Shown here piece after piece: positions 17,090 through 29,175 of a DNA stretch of 64,000 nucleotides. Below the pieces are notes generated by a model that had not been told where the DNA came from, did not search any database, and saw only the letters and a list, made by a program, of their open reading frames with translations. A program made the position numbers and the translations under genes. Numbering within the stretch: position 1 is the stretch's first letter; every line of letters begins with the position of its first letter. This DNA comes from Gemmatimonadota bacterium (GTDB taxonomy: Bacteria; Gemmatimonadota; Gemmatimonadetes; Gemmatimonadales; Gemmatimonadaceae), in the NCBI GenBank assembly GCA_016714015.1, contig JADJNZ010000008.1, positions 124,001 through 188,000 of the forward strand. The letters are read 5' to 3'.

Positions 17090-18903
17090 TGCTCGGCGAT
17101 CGCGTCGAGGTCGAGACCCCCGAACTCGTCGTCGTCTCGTACGACCTCGCTGGCGTGGGGTCGCGGATCAACGCCGCGCTCATCGACGTGCTCCTCTGCG
17201 TCCTCGTGATCATCGGCGTCGTGATGCTCTGGGTGATGGCGATGCCGCCGGCCGCGCGACTCGGGTCGTCCCCGGACCGCCTCGGCGGCTGGGCCATCGC
17301 GGTGCTCATCTTCGCGCAGTTCGCGGTGATGTGGGGCTACTCGGTGCTCTTCGAGGCGCTCTCCGACGGCCGGACGATCGGCAAGCGGATCATGCGCCTG
17401 CGCGTGGTCCGCGACGGGGGGCTCTCCGTGACCTTCGGGGCGTCGGCGGTGCGCAATCTCATGCGCATCATCGACATGCAGCCGGGCTTCACCTACGCGG
17501 TCGGGATCATCACGATGATCCTCAACAAGCAGGGAAAGCGCCTCGGCGACATCGCGGGCGGGACGCTCGTGGTGCGCGAGGAACTGTTGCCGCCGCTCGC
17601 CGCGGCCACGCCGGCACCGGCCGCGGCCGCCGGTGGCGCGCCGCGCGCGGTCGTGCTGCAGGCGGAGCTCAGCGAGCCGGAGTTCGCGCTGCTCGCGCGT
17701 TTCGTCGAGCGCCGGGGCGACCTCGACCCCGCGCGACGCGCCCAGTTCGTCGCCCAGCTCAGCGAGCGCTTCGCGACGCACCTGCGCCCCTGGGCGGGGC
17801 AGAGCCCCGCCGCGCAGCTCGTGAAGCTGCATGCGTCGGAGGCCGAGGCGCGGCGACAGGGGGCGGCGGTGCGCCGCGACACGGGGGCCGCGCGCGAGCG
17901 GCACGCCATCGTCGCCGCGAACGCCGAACGCTGGGCCGCCTTCGCCGGCCGGCTCGCCGTCGCGCAGAAGGGCGGGTTGCGTTCCCTCGGTGAGCAAGGC
18001 GTGCGCGAGTTCGTGCAGGAGTATCGCGAACTCACCGCCGACCTCGCGCGCCTTCGCACGGCGAGCCGCGGCGAGGAGGGGCGCGAGGTGTTCTACGTGA
18101 ACCGCCTCGTGTCGGGCGCGCACAACCTGCTCTACCGGCGCCGCACGATCTCGCCCGCCGAGGTGGTGCGCTTCCTGTTCTTCACGGTGCCGCAGGAGAT
18201 CCGGCGGTCGTCGCGCCCGATCCTCCTCGCCGCGGCGCTGCTCTTCGTCCCGCTCGGCGTGACCGCGGTCGCGGTGAGTCGCGACGCGGAGGCGGCGACG
18301 GCCTTCCTGCCGCCGGCGATGTTCGATCGCGCCGAGGACGGCGTGCGCGCGGCGCGCGAGGGCGAGGGCTACGTCGACGTCCCCGAGATCTACCGGCCGA
18401 CGATGGCCTCGTCGATCATCGCCAACAACCTGCAGGTCGCGTTCCTCGCCTTCGCCAGCGGCATCACCGCCGGCGTGATGACGGTCTGGGTGCTGGTCTC
18501 CAACGGCCTGAGCATCGGCGCGGTGCTCGGGCTGTACGCCTCGAAGGGGATCGGCTCGCTCATCCTCGCCTTCATCGCGCCCCATGGCGTGCTCGAGCTC
18601 TTCGCGATCTGCCTCGCCGGGGCGGCGGGTCTGCTGATCGGGGCGGCGATCTTCGTGCCCGGGGACCGGACGCGGCGGCGCGCGCTCGTGGAGAACGGTC
18701 GCCGTGCGGCCTCGCTCGTCGCGGGTGCGACCTTCCTGCTCCTCTTCGCGGGACTCATCGAGGGCTTCATCTCGCCCATCCCCTGGTGGCCGCTCGAGCT
18801 CAAGCTGACCGTCTCGGCGGTGACCGCCCTCGCGCTCTACGCCTATCTGCGGCAGGGCGCGGTCAGAGCGCGCCCCGCGCCTTCAGTTCCAGATAGCGAT
18901 TGA
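17089..18903 (+). CDS. RDD domain-SpoIIM domain fusion membrane protein
   Basis: 604 residues from the ATG at 17089. Part 1 (about 10-175) is an RDD domain with TM helices and SDGRTIGKRIMRLRV. A charged soluble linker (about 190-380) precedes part 2, a SpoIIM-like (stage II sporulation M/DUF95) multi-helix membrane domain (about 390-590, with FLAFASGITAGVMTVWVL and FIAPHGVLELFAICLAG). In many genomes these two are separate neighbours of MoxR and DUF58 genes; here they are one chain. Its 3' end converges with and overlaps the DUF58 gene by 41 bases. Function unproven. Confidence 0.82.
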   Translation: MLGDRVEVETPELVVVSYDLAGVGSRINAALIDVLLCVLVIIGVVMLWVMAMPPAARLGSSPDRLGGWAIAVLIFAQFAVMWGYSVLFEALSDGRTIGKRIMRLRVVRDGGLSVTFGASAVRNLMRIIDMQPGFTYAVGIITMILNKQGKRLGDIAGGTLVVREELLPPLAAATPAPAAAAGGAPRAVVLQAELSEPEFALLARFVERRGDLDPARRAQFVAQLSERFATHLRPWAGQSPAAQLVKLHASEAEARRQGAAVRRDTGAARERHAIVAANAERWAAFAGRLAVAQKGGLRSLGEQGVREFVQEYRELTADLARLRTASRGEEGREVFYVNRLVSGAHNLLYRRRTISPAEVVRFLFFTVPQEIRRSSRPILLAAALLFVPLGVTAVAVSRDAEAATAFLPPAMFDRAEDGVRAAREGEGYVDVPEIYRPTMASSIIANNLQVAFLAFASGITAGVMTVWVLVSNGLSIGAVLGLYASKGIGSLILAFIAPHGVLELFAICLAGAAGLLIGAAIFVPGDRTRRRALVENGRRAASLVAGATFLLLFAGLIEGFISPIPWWPLELKLTVSAVTALALYAYLRQGAVRARPAPSVPDSD

Positions 18904-20188
18904 TCACGCTCGCGGTCATGGTGCTCGGCGAGACGTCGAGCACGATCGCGCCCGCGCGCCGCATCCGCTCCAGCGCCTCCTCGCGCGACTCGACGAGCTC
19001 CGCCGCCGCCGCGTTGGCGTAGAGCTGCGACGCGCTGGTGACCGCCGCCGGCGCCGCCATCGCGAGCAGCGGGTCGTTGCGCAGCGCGACGACGAGGGCG
19101 AGATGGCGCTGGGAGCTCCGGGCGACGTGGGCGAGCAGCGCGCGCGAGGCGCGCACGCCGAGCACGTCGGTGAAGAGCACGACGAGCGCGCGCTTCCGCT
19201 GGTGTGACGCGAGGTGGCGGAACGCCGACGCGTAGTCGGGCTCGCGCGAGGAGGCGGTCACTGGCACCACCGCGTCGCGGACGGCATGCAGCGCGCCGCG
19301 ACTGCGTTGGGCCGGCACGAAGGCGCGGATCTGGTCATCGAACACCAGCGTCCCCACGCGGTCGCCGGCCGATGCGGCGATGTCGGTGAGGATCATCGCC
19401 GAGGAGAGCGCATGCTCGAACCGCGGGAACTCGCCCGCGAGCTGGGTCATCCCGCGCCCGCAGTCGATGAGCGTGATGACCGTCTGCGAGCGCTCGATGG
19501 TGAACTCGCGGGTGATCAGCTTCGCGCGCTTGGCGCTCGTCTTCCAGTCGATGTGGCGCGGGTCGTCGCCGACGGCGTACTCGCGGAGCCCGGCGAATCC
19601 CTGTCCCTCGCCGCGCCGTCGCAGGTTGCGCACCCCGGCCGAGTCGAGGCGGTTCTGCATGGCGAGGAGGCGGAACCGGCGCACGCCGCTCATCGAGGGC
19701 ACCACGCGGATGCGGTCGGTGGGCGCCACGCGCACGCGGGCACCGAGCAGCCCGAAGCCGGTGGTGATGCGGGCGCCGATGGCGCCCAGCGGTTCCTCGG
19801 CGCGCCGCATCCCGCGCAGCGGCACCGGCGCGGCGAGGGTCTGCCGCGGTCCCACGATGTGCGTGGCGATGCCCACGCCGCCCTCGACGCAGTCCGGCAT
19901 GCGGTCCTGCAAGAGCACGCGGAGCGTGGCGCCCCGCGGGTTCTGCAAGCGATAGGTGACGGTCACCGTGTCGCCGAGGCCCACCGACACCGGCGCCTCA
20001 CGCGTGATGACGAAGCTCCGCCGCCCCGGCAGCCGGGTGAACTCGATTCCCGCCGCGACCAGGATCGCCACCCACGCGGCGGCGCCGAGCGCCGGACCCA
20101 CCGGCGCCGGCAGCAGCCAGAGCACCGCGCCCGCCGCGACGGCGAGCGCGAGCCGACGCTCGGGGACGATGGGGAACAGCCGCATCAC
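18863..20188 (-). CDS. DUF58 protein with vWA-like fold
   Basis: About 441 residues: two N-terminal membrane helices (about 10-50), a beta-sandwich region, then the DUF58 core with GEGQGFAGLREYAVGDDPRHIDWKTSAK (the first part to about residue 215) and a vWA-like domain with LIDCGRGM, a degenerate MIDAS. It works with the MoxR ATPase encoded immediately upstream. The start is GTG at 20188 (GTGA overlap with moxR) or ATG at 20185 (TGATG); both are plausible. Confidence 0.85.
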   Translation of the reverse strand: MMRLFPIVPERRLALAVAAGAVLWLLPAPVGPALGAAAWVAILVAAGIEFTRLPGRRSFVITREAPVSVGLGDTVTVTYRLQNPRGATLRVLLQDRMPDCVEGGVGIATHIVGPRQTLAAPVPLRGMRRAEEPLGAIGARITTGFGLLGARVRVAPTDRIRVVPSMSGVRRFRLLAMQNRLDSAGVRNLRRRGEGQGFAGLREYAVGDDPRHIDWKTSAKRAKLITREFTIERSQTVITLIDCGRGMTQLAGEFPRFEHALSSAMILTDIAASAGDRVGTLVFDDQIRAFVPAQRSRGALHAVRDAVVPVTASSREPDYASAFRHLASHQRKRALVVLFTDVLGVRASRALLAHVARSSQRHLALVVALRNDPLLAMAAPAAVTSASQLYANAAAAELVESREEALERMRRAGAIVLDVSPSTMTASVINRYLELKARGAL

Positions 20189-21147
20189 TTGGGAGCGTCG
20201 ATCCGTTCGAGGATGCCGGCGAGCACGTCGTCGGCATTGCGCCCTTCGACCTCGAGCTCGGGCGCGACGACGACGCGGTGCCGCAGCACCGCGGGCGCGC
20301 GCTCCTTCACGTCGTCGGGGAGCACGAAGCCGCGGCCGGCGAGCACCGCGGCAGCGCGCGCCGCCCGCATGAGCGCCACCGTCGCGCGGGGCGAGGCGCC
20401 CAGCGAGAGCGCCGCTTCCTCGCGTGTCGCGCGCGCGATGTTCGCGATGTACTCGCGGATCTCCGGCGCGACCCGCACGCCGTCCACCAGCGTGCGCAGC
20501 GCGATGGCCTCGTCGCGCGTGAGCACCGGCGCGACGAGCGTGGCGCCCGACCGCTCGGGATCGAACCCCGCCTCGTGCGCCTCGAGCATCGCGAGCTCCG
20601 CCTCGCGCGCGGGGTAGCGCACCACCGTCTTGAGGAGGAAGCGGTCGAGCTGCGCCTCGGGGAGCGGATAGGTCCCCTCGTGCTCCACCGGGTTCTGCGT
20701 CGCGTACACGGTGAAGAGCGCGTCGAGCGGCCGCGTGTGCCCGTCGGTCGTCACCTGCCGCTCGGCCATCGCCTCGAGGAGCGCCGACTGGGTCTTCGCC
20801 GGCGCGCGGTTGATCTCGTCGCCGAGGAGGAGGTCGGTGAAGATCGGTCCGGGCTGGAACTCGAAGCCGCGCGCCGGGTCGCGCATCACCGAGATGCCGG
20901 TGAGGTCGCTCGGCATGAGGTCCGGGGTGAACTGCACGCGCGTGAAGCGCACGCCGAGCGCCCCGGCCAGTGCGCGCACCAGCAACGTCTTCGCCGTGCC
21001 CGGGACGCCCTCGATGAGGAGGTGGCCGCGCGCGAGGAAGACCACGAGGGCATCGTCGATCGCGCCCTCCTGGCCGACGATGCGCGTGGCGATGGCGGTG
21101 CGGAGCTGGGCGAGGCGCTCGGCGCCCTGTTCGATGGTGAACGACAT
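20185..21147 (-). CDS. MoxR-family AAA+ ATPase
   Basis: 320 residues from the ATG at 21147. Walker A is EGVPGTAKT, Walker B LLLGDEINRAP, followed by sensor 1 (YATQNPVEHEGTYPLPEAQLDR, of which ATQNP is diagnostic) and the C-terminal lid. MoxR proteins act as chaperones that mature or activate partner complexes, usually vWA proteins such as the DUF58 product encoded next. Its start lies one base after the DUF4350 stop. Upstream in-frame codons overlap that gene and are not part of it. Confidence 0.9.
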   Translation of the reverse strand: MSFTIEQGAERLAQLRTAIATRIVGQEGAIDDALVVFLARGHLLIEGVPGTAKTLLVRALAGALGVRFTRVQFTPDLMPSDLTGISVMRDPARGFEFQPGPIFTDLLLGDEINRAPAKTQSALLEAMAERQVTTDGHTRPLDALFTVYATQNPVEHEGTYPLPEAQLDRFLLKTVVRYPAREAELAMLEAHEAGFDPERSGATLVAPVLTRDEAIALRTLVDGVRVAPEIREYIANIARATREEAALSLGASPRATVALMRAARAAAVLAGRGFVLPDDVKERAPAVLRHRVVVAPELEVEGRNADDVLAGILERIDAPK

Positions 21148-21148
21148 G

Positions 21149-22420
21149 TCAGCGGTCGGTGAGGGTGGCTTCGATGCGATGCAGGGCGGGGCCCAGCGTC
21201 GCGAAGGTGCGGGAAGGGAGCGCGTCGGCCAGCGCGCGCCGCGCGAGCGCGACGTCGTCGGCCAGCGCCGGGTGGCGCTCGGCGATGTGCGCGAGCCATG
21301 CGTCGTCGGACCGCGTGCGGCGGTCGCGCCCGAGCCCGCGCGCGGTGCGTCGCCGGGTGCCGCGCACGAGGCGCGCGGCCGCGGTCCGCGTCGCGCCCAC
21401 CTGCGCGTAGGCGCGGGCCAGCGCATCGACCTGTTCCAGCGGCGAGCGCCGTTCGACACGCGTCTCGTGCCGGGGCGGGACGGTGCGCGGCGCGAGCGCG
21501 AGGAGCAGGATGATGCCGGCGAGCGCCAGCTGGGCGAGCAGGCGGCCGGTCGGCAGGTCGCGGAGGAAGAGTGCCGCCGCGCTCACCGTGCCGGGGTGCG
21601 CACCATGCGCCTGATGGTACTCGTCGAACACCAGGCGTCGGCGCGGCACGTCCCCCCCGTCGCGCAGGAACTCGAGGGCGCGCACGAAGGCGATGTCGAG
21701 GCCGGGCGCGCAGTCGCGCATCGCGTCGTTGCGCAGCACGTCCGGATCGACCGACACGACGAGCCGTCCCGCGCCGTACCCGAACCCGACCACGACGTCG
21801 CGCAGCCTCGTGCGATCCTTCGACTCGGCCGAGGTGATCGTCACGAAGACGCGCGGCTCCGGCGGGGGCGGGGCGGTCCAGCGGAGCGACCGCATCTGCG
21901 GCGGCGCCCCGAACCAGAGCGAGTTGAGCCGCTCCTGCGGGGCGGGCTCCTTGCAGCTCCGGCTCTTCGCCTCGACCGGCACCATCGCGCCCGCGGTGGC
22001 CGCCGCGAGGTGCAGCGAGTCCATGAGGGCGCCGGTCGAGGCGCCGGTGACGACGTAGGCGCCGCCTCCCGCGCGCACATGCTCGAGGAGCGCATGCACC
22101 TCGCCCACGCGCAACGGGATCGCGGGATCGAGCACCGCGAGGATCGTCCCGCGGTCGCTCATGATGCCGGTGCGCAGGCGCCGCTCCACGTCCCAGCCCA
22201 GCCGGTCGGCGAGCTCGTAGGCGAGGGAGGCTCCGAGCGGGGCGGTGGAGAGCGAGGAGAGGCGCGGGTCGCCGCCACGCGGTGATTGCTTGACCGGCGA
22301 GAAGAGCGCCGCGACGAACGCGAGCGCGCCCACCGCGGGGAGCACGATCGCGGGGCGTGTCCACCAGGGCGTCGGAGTCACGGGCCGCCGTGGCGGCGAT
22401 GCGGGGGACGGCGCGGTCAC
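21149..22420 (-). CDS. DUF4350-type membrane protein
   Basis: 423 residues from a GTG at 22420 that overlaps the previous stop as GTGA. A TM helix is near 20-40 (AIVLPAVGALAFVAALF). A soluble GATase-like/DUF4350 domain follows (about 65-270), a second TM near 305-325 (LLAQLALAGIILLLALAP), and an Arg-rich C-terminal tail. DUF4350 proteins sit between MoxR and DUF4129 genes in many actinobacteria and related phyla. Role unknown. A longer open frame upstream (to 22717) overlaps the DUF4129 gene and is rejected. Confidence 0.78.
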   Translation of the reverse strand: MTAPSPASPPRRPVTPTPWWTRPAIVLPAVGALAFVAALFSPVKQSPRGGDPRLSSLSTAPLGASLAYELADRLGWDVERRLRTGIMSDRGTILAVLDPAIPLRVGEVHALLEHVRAGGGAYVVTGASTGALMDSLHLAAATAGAMVPVEAKSRSCKEPAPQERLNSLWFGAPPQMRSLRWTAPPPPEPRVFVTITSAESKDRTRLRDVVVGFGYGAGRLVVSVDPDVLRNDAMRDCAPGLDIAFVRALEFLRDGGDVPRRRLVFDEYHQAHGAHPGTVSAAALFLRDLPTGRLLAQLALAGIILLLALAPRTVPPRHETRVERRSPLEQVDALARAYAQVGATRTAAARLVRGTRRRTARGLGRDRRTRSDDAWLAHIAERHPALADDVALARRALADALPSRTFATLGPALHRIEATLTDR

Positions 22421-23043
22421 GCGGCCCGCTCCCGCGCGAGCAAGGGCCGCGCAGCCTCGATGAGGCGCGCGTACTCCTCCGCCGAGCAGTGCTGCAGGTC
22501 GTACACGACGCGATCGTAGCGGGCGCGGAACGCCTGGAAGGCGCGTTCGCTCGGCGCGCCGCGTCGTCGGAGCTCCCGGGCGTAGTCGCCGGTGGTCTTC
22601 GCGGGATGGAGCGTCACCTCGCCGCGCCGCGCGCTCGCCGCGAGCGAGGCGATGCAGAGGTAGTGCGCGGCCTCGAGGTACGAGCCGGCCGCCGCGTGAC
22701 GCTCGGCCTCGGTCCACGGGTCGAGCGCTCGGCCGGGCCGCTGGTCGCGATGCTCCCCTGCCCAGTGCTCGCGGCGCGCGCGCGCATCGAGCACGATGCG
22801 CGCGATGAGGAGCACGACGAGCGTGACGGCGAGCACGACGATGAGGAAGTTCGTCGTGCGGATGGGCGGCAGGAGCCGGAAGAGCGCGCTGAAGAAGCGG
22901 CTGATCGCCTCGGCGATGTACTCCCAGACCGATTGTGTCGCGGCGCGGTCGTAGCCGCCGCCCTGCGTGATCGCCACGACGGTGTCGCGCACCGTCGTGG
23001 CAGGCCAGGTGACGAGCGTGTCCTGGGGGAGGCCGACCGTCAC
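22417..23043 (-). CDS. DUF4129 domain membrane protein
   Basis: 208 residues, GTG start at 23043. One TM helix about 66-86 (FLIVVLAVTLVVLLIARIVL). The C-terminal DUF4129 region follows: AAGSYLEAAHYLCIASLAA, then LHPAKTTGDYARELRR and RYDRVVYD. DUF4129 is often found with transglutaminase/MoxR clusters; here it lies 7 bases after the membrane-protein gene and is coupled to the DUF4350 gene. Confidence 0.8.
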   Translation of the reverse strand: MTVGLPQDTLVTWPATTVRDTVVAITQGGGYDRAATQSVWEYIAEAISRFFSALFRLLPPIRTTNFLIVVLAVTLVVLLIARIVLDARARREHWAGEHRDQRPGRALDPWTEAERHAAAGSYLEAAHYLCIASLAASARRGEVTLHPAKTTGDYARELRRRGAPSERAFQAFRARYDRVVYDLQHCSAEEYARLIEAARPLLARERAA

Positions 23044-23050
23044 CGGCGGA

Positions 23051-23809
23051 CTATCGCGCCGGGGGCGCCGACGCGTCGCCGAGCGCGCGCGCGAGGTGCT
23101 CCATGTCGAATCCTTCCTTCCGGATCCTCGCGTCGTAGTAGAGCATCATGGAGAGGAGGCCGACGATCGGGTACGCGATCACGGTGAACACCGTCTGCAC
23201 GAAGAGCATCACGACCTCGCTGTTGCCGAAGACGCCGATCGCGCCGATCGCCATGGCGAGCAGGAAGTAGATGCCATAGCCGAGCACGAGGGTGCGCAGG
23301 ATGTGCCAGCGGAGGCCATCCGAGAGCTGCGCCGAGCGTTCCATCGCCTGTCCCGCCGTCTTCCCCTCGAGCACCACCGCGGCCTCGGGCGCGAAGTACT
23401 TCGCGAACGCGATGAACACGGGGAAGAAGAGCAGGAGCGCGTAGAAGAAGAAGTAGATGCCCTTCATGATCCCCGCCGCGATCAGCGAGCCGAGGCGCGG
23501 CATGACGTGGCGCACCGCGGCGGCGACATCCGCTTCGCCGCCGAGATAGACGTCCGACCCCACCTTCGTGACGACGCCGGTCATCAGCCCGTAGGTGACG
23601 AGCGAGATGAGCCCGCCGAGGAACGCCCCCATCGCGTTCCCCATGCTCGGCTCCATCGAGGGGCGGAGGAAGAGGAGCTGGACGACGAGTCCCGGCACCA
23701 CCGCCATCGCGGTGACCATGATGTACGCGCTCGCGTTGCGGCGATACAACGAGAAGGTCGCGTCGACGAGCTCGGACACGCTGCGGGCGCGGGGGGTCTG
23801 TTCCAACAT
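23051..23809 (-). CDS. Multi-pass membrane protein of the MoxR cluster
   Basis: 252 residues with about six predicted TM helices and a soluble N-terminal motif (SVSELVDATFSLYRRNASAY) typical of the glycerophosphodiester-phosphodiesterase membrane-domain/YciC-like group. No catalytic domain is attached. It is the first gene of the minus-strand cluster ending in DUF58. Function unknown; a scaffold for the envelope complex is plausible. Confidence 0.75.
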   Translation of the reverse strand: MLEQTPRARSVSELVDATFSLYRRNASAYIMVTAMAVVPGLVVQLLFLRPSMEPSMGNAMGAFLGGLISLVTYGLMTGVVTKVGSDVYLGGEADVAAAVRHVMPRLGSLIAAGIMKGIYFFFYALLLFFPVFIAFAKYFAPEAAVVLEGKTAGQAMERSAQLSDGLRWHILRTLVLGYGIYFLLAMAIGAIGVFGNSEVVMLFVQTVFTVIAYPIVGLLSMMLYYDARIRKEGFDMEHLARALGDASAPPAR

Positions 23810-23915
23810 GGATGCGGGGCCTCGATCGTGGGGGGAACGAACGGATCCGGATCGCGAAAGTATGGGAGCGGTGCGCGGCCTCTGCCAGCCCGTGGCGCCC
23901 GGCGACGCCCTCCGC

Positions 23916-23921
23916 CAGCTT
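23916..23921 (+). promoter_or_regulatory. Candidate -10 element (CAGCTT)
   Basis: CAGCTT lies 7 bases before the ATG at 23929. It is a variant of the TAGCTT seen before other genes in the window. No clear -35. Confidence 0.25.
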
Positions 23922-23928
23922 TCCCCCC

Positions 23929-25218
23929 ATGCGATCCCTCCTCTGGCGCGCCCTGTTCGCCGTCGTCGCGTGCCCGGCCCTCGCGCAGCCCGTCGGCGCG
24001 CAGGACGAGCCGCGCGAGGCGACCTCGACCGTCTTCGCCCGCTACAGCGACCGGATCCTCAAGATCCAGATCATCGAGACGTCGTCCAGCGCCAAGCGGA
24101 CGATCGGCACCGGCTTCTTCGTGAGCGCCGACGGCCTGATGGTCACCAACTATCACGTGATCTCCGATCGCGTGCAGGAACCGGACGACCATCGCGTGGA
24201 GATCGTCGAGGCCGACGGCTCCGTGCGCGCCGTTGAGGTCGTCGCGGTGGACGTGGTGCACGACCTCGCCGTGCTCCGCACCGGCCGCGCCTCGCCCAGC
24301 CACTTCACGCTGGGGAGCGTGCCGCTGCGGCAGGGGGACCGGCTCTACTCATTGGGACATCCCAACGACCTCGGGCTCAGCATCGTCGAGGGGACGTACA
24401 ACGGGAACCTCAAGCACACGCTCTATCCGAAGATCCACTTCACCGGGTCGATCAACCCCGGGATGAGCGGCGGTCCGACGATCACGAACGACGGGCGTGT
24501 GGTGGGCGTCAACGTCTCGACGATGGGGGAGCAGCGCTCCTTCCTCGTCCCCGAGGCGCAGGCGACGGCGTTGCTCGCGCGGGTGCAAGCCCCGGGCTTC
24601 ACGCCGGCCGCCGACCTCATGACCGAGATCGCGGCACAGCTCCGCGACTACCAGCAGGCCTATCTCGGGACCCTCTTCGACGCCTCCCCACCGATGGTGG
24701 ACGTCGGTCCCTTCCGCGTCGCGACCGAACCGGCACCGATCTTCCGGTGCTGGGGTGGCAGCGAGCGCTCCGACGAGCGCGACGCGGAGCCGATGTACAC
24801 CGAGGTCTGGCACCGCTGCGGGACCGACGACGAGGTCTTCCTCGCCGGCGACCACAGCGCGGGGATGATCGAGCTCGTGCATGTCGCGCTGACGAGCAAC
24901 CGGTTGAACGCCGCGCAGTTCGGGGCGCTCTACTCGCAGCGATTCGCCCTCGACGACACCCCGGGCGGCGACGAGAAGCACGTGACCAAGTGGGTCTGCC
25001 GCACCCGCAACGTCGCGGCGGCGCGGACGCCGGTGCGCGCCGTGCTCTGCCTCCGCGGACTCAAGAAGCTCCCCGGGCTCTACGATGCGACGCTCAAGGT
25101 CGCGGTGCTCGGCCGGTCGAACGCAGGGCTCTCGTCCACGCTGACCCTCTCCGGGGCGAGCTGGGAGAACATCGACCGGATCGCCGGCCGCTACCTGGAG
25201 TACGTCGGATGGCGCTGA
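23929..25218 (+). CDS. Secreted trypsin-like serine protease
   Basis: 429 residues from the ATG at 23929, which starts a signal peptide (MRSLLWRALFAVVACPALA). It has a chymotrypsin-fold domain with the full triad: H76 (NYHVIS), D112 (VHDLAVLR) and S180 (NPGMSGGP). The oxyanion and substrate loops resemble the DegP/S1C family, but no PDZ domain follows. The C-terminal half (about 230-429) is an unrecognised beta-rich domain. It overlaps the FHA gene by 10 bases, so the two are probably co-translated. Confidence 0.85.
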   Translation: MRSLLWRALFAVVACPALAQPVGAQDEPREATSTVFARYSDRILKIQIIETSSSAKRTIGTGFFVSADGLMVTNYHVISDRVQEPDDHRVEIVEADGSVRAVEVVAVDVVHDLAVLRTGRASPSHFTLGSVPLRQGDRLYSLGHPNDLGLSIVEGTYNGNLKHTLYPKIHFTGSINPGMSGGPTITNDGRVVGVNVSTMGEQRSFLVPEAQATALLARVQAPGFTPAADLMTEIAAQLRDYQQAYLGTLFDASPPMVDVGPFRVATEPAPIFRCWGGSERSDERDAEPMYTEVWHRCGTDDEVFLAGDHSAGMIELVHVALTSNRLNAAQFGALYSQRFALDDTPGGDEKHVTKWVCRTRNVAAARTPVRAVLCLRGLKKLPGLYDATLKVAVLGRSNAGLSSTLTLSGASWENIDRIAGRYLEYVGWR

Positions 25219-26189
25219 TCCTCGAGGTCCTCGTCGCCGGGCGCCACGGGGCGCGCCAGGCGGAGGTGCGCGAGCGGCATCGCCTCGACGGCGCGCCCGT
25301 CGCGATCGGCCGGGGGCTCGACAACCAGGTCGTGCTGGACGATCCGCACGTCGACGCGCGGCACGCGCGCCTCGAGCCCGATGCCGTGGGTGGGTGGACG
25401 CTGGTCGACCTCGGCAGCGTGAACCGCATCGGCCTGCCGCGCGACGGGCGCACCGACCGCGTGGAGGTGCGCGCCGGCACGGTGGTGGTCCTCGGACGCA
25501 CCACGTTGCGGTTCCGCGACGAGTTCGCGCCGCTCGCGGCCGCGGTCCCGCTCTCGCCGTCGCCCGCGGCCGGAGTGGACTGGGCCGAGTCGGCGCGCGG
25601 GCGCGCCGTGGTGATCGTCGCAGCGCTCGTCATCGGCGTGCTGCGGCTCTGGCTCGCGACGACCACGCGCGGGGCCGCCTCGCAGGTCTTCTCGGAACTC
25701 CTCGTCGCGATGGTGCTCGTCGCGATGTGGGCCGGCACCTGGTCGATCGCGGCGCGCGTGGTGCTCGGGCGGTTCCACTTCCTCTCGCACGTGGCGATCG
25801 CCGCGGCGGCGGTCGTCGCCTCCCTCGTGATCAGCGACGCCGCGGGGTGGGTGCGCTTCCTCTTCCCGGCGCTCCCCGCGACGTCGGGCGCCGAAGGGTT
25901 CGCGCTCATGGTCCTGCTTGGCGCGCTGGTCGCGTCGCATCTCTCGGCCGCCTCGCACCTCTCCCGCGCGGCACGCTGGCGCTCGGGGGCGGTGACCGTG
26001 GGCGTCATCCTCGCGCTCGTCGGCGTCGCCGCGGCGCTGGAGGACGAGGCCTACACGCCGGAGGCCCACTTCGCCGGCGAGCTGAAGATGATCATGCCCG
26101 CGCTCGTGCCGCAGCAGGACATGGCGGCGTTCGCCGAGACGCGCGCGGAGCTCAAGACCGAGGTCGACGAGTTGCTCGCCGAGCAGTGA
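25209..26189 (+). CDS. FHA domain membrane protein
   Basis: 326 residues. The N-terminal FHA domain (about 20-100) has IGRGLDNQVVLDDPHVDARH and DLGSVNRIGL, a phosphothreonine-binding fold. A linker and about five TM helices (135-285) follow, with a soluble helical tail ending in AELKTEVDELLAEQ. It is coupled to the upstream protease gene (10-base overlap), so a membrane signalling role controlling or sensing the protease is possible but unproven. Confidence 0.8.
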   Translation: MALILEVLVAGRHGARQAEVRERHRLDGAPVAIGRGLDNQVVLDDPHVDARHARLEPDAVGGWTLVDLGSVNRIGLPRDGRTDRVEVRAGTVVVLGRTTLRFRDEFAPLAAAVPLSPSPAAGVDWAESARGRAVVIVAALVIGVLRLWLATTTRGAASQVFSELLVAMVLVAMWAGTWSIAARVVLGRFHFLSHVAIAAAAVVASLVISDAAGWVRFLFPALPATSGAEGFALMVLLGALVASHLSAASHLSRAARWRSGAVTVGVILALVGVAAALEDEAYTPEAHFAGELKMIMPALVPQQDMAAFAETRAELKTEVDELLAEQ

Positions 26190-26230
26190 TGTCGTCGCGG
26201 GACGGCGCGTCGCCGCGCCGCGCGCATTGC

Positions 26231-26748
26231 TCAGCGCGAGCGTGCCGGCGGCCCGTAGCGCGCGATAGCGCGGCGCACGCGCGGATGCAGCGGCTGCCGC
26301 TTGGGCTTGAGGATCGACCCGCGGCAGTTGCGCGCCTCGCAGGCGCAGGGGAATCGCCGCTTCCGCGCCGGCGTGTGCGGCTCGTCGAGTTCGATCGCGT
26401 AGTCGTACGCGAGCTCCTCGCCGGGCCGGATGTCCCGCACGGCGACGATCCACATGTGGTCACCGAACGCGATCGGCTCGCAGTTGGGGTCGCACGAGTG
26501 GTTGATGTACCGCGCCGCGTTCCCGCCCACGTTGGCGTCGATCACGCGGTGCTCGTCGAGGGTGAGCAGATAGGTATGCTCCGGCTCCTCGTGCCCGTCG
26601 GGGGGCGTGGGATAGCGGCGCTCCCCTTCGGCCTCGCTGATGAGCTCGCCGGTGTACTCGATGATCCGCGTCCCCTCGGGGATGGTCGCGATGGCGAAGA
26701 CGCCGCGGCCGTGCCGCGGCGAGCGGCGCACCTCCCACGGGCGTCGCG

Positions 26749-26752
<4 letters not shown>
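26231..26752 (-). CDS. SET-domain protein lysine methyltransferase
   Basis: 173 residues containing a complete compact SET domain: GRGVFA (about 15-20), EYTGELIS, the AdoMet-site NHSCDPNC (about 84-91), GEELAYDY, and a post-SET Cys cluster (CACEARNC). It would transfer methyl groups to protein lysines; the target in a bacterium is unknown. The start ATG overlaps the lon stop as ATGA, so it is expressed with Lon. SET genes are often attributed to transfer from eukaryotes, but codon use here matches its neighbours. Confidence 0.85.
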
Positions 26753-29169
<2,417 letters not shown>

Positions 29170-29175
29170 GCCCCC

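Noticed and set aside
20185..21459. 424-residue version of the MoxR ATPase
   Set aside because: The first 104 residues overlap the DUF4350 gene and are Arg/Pro-rich; the family starts at MSFTIEQGAERL.
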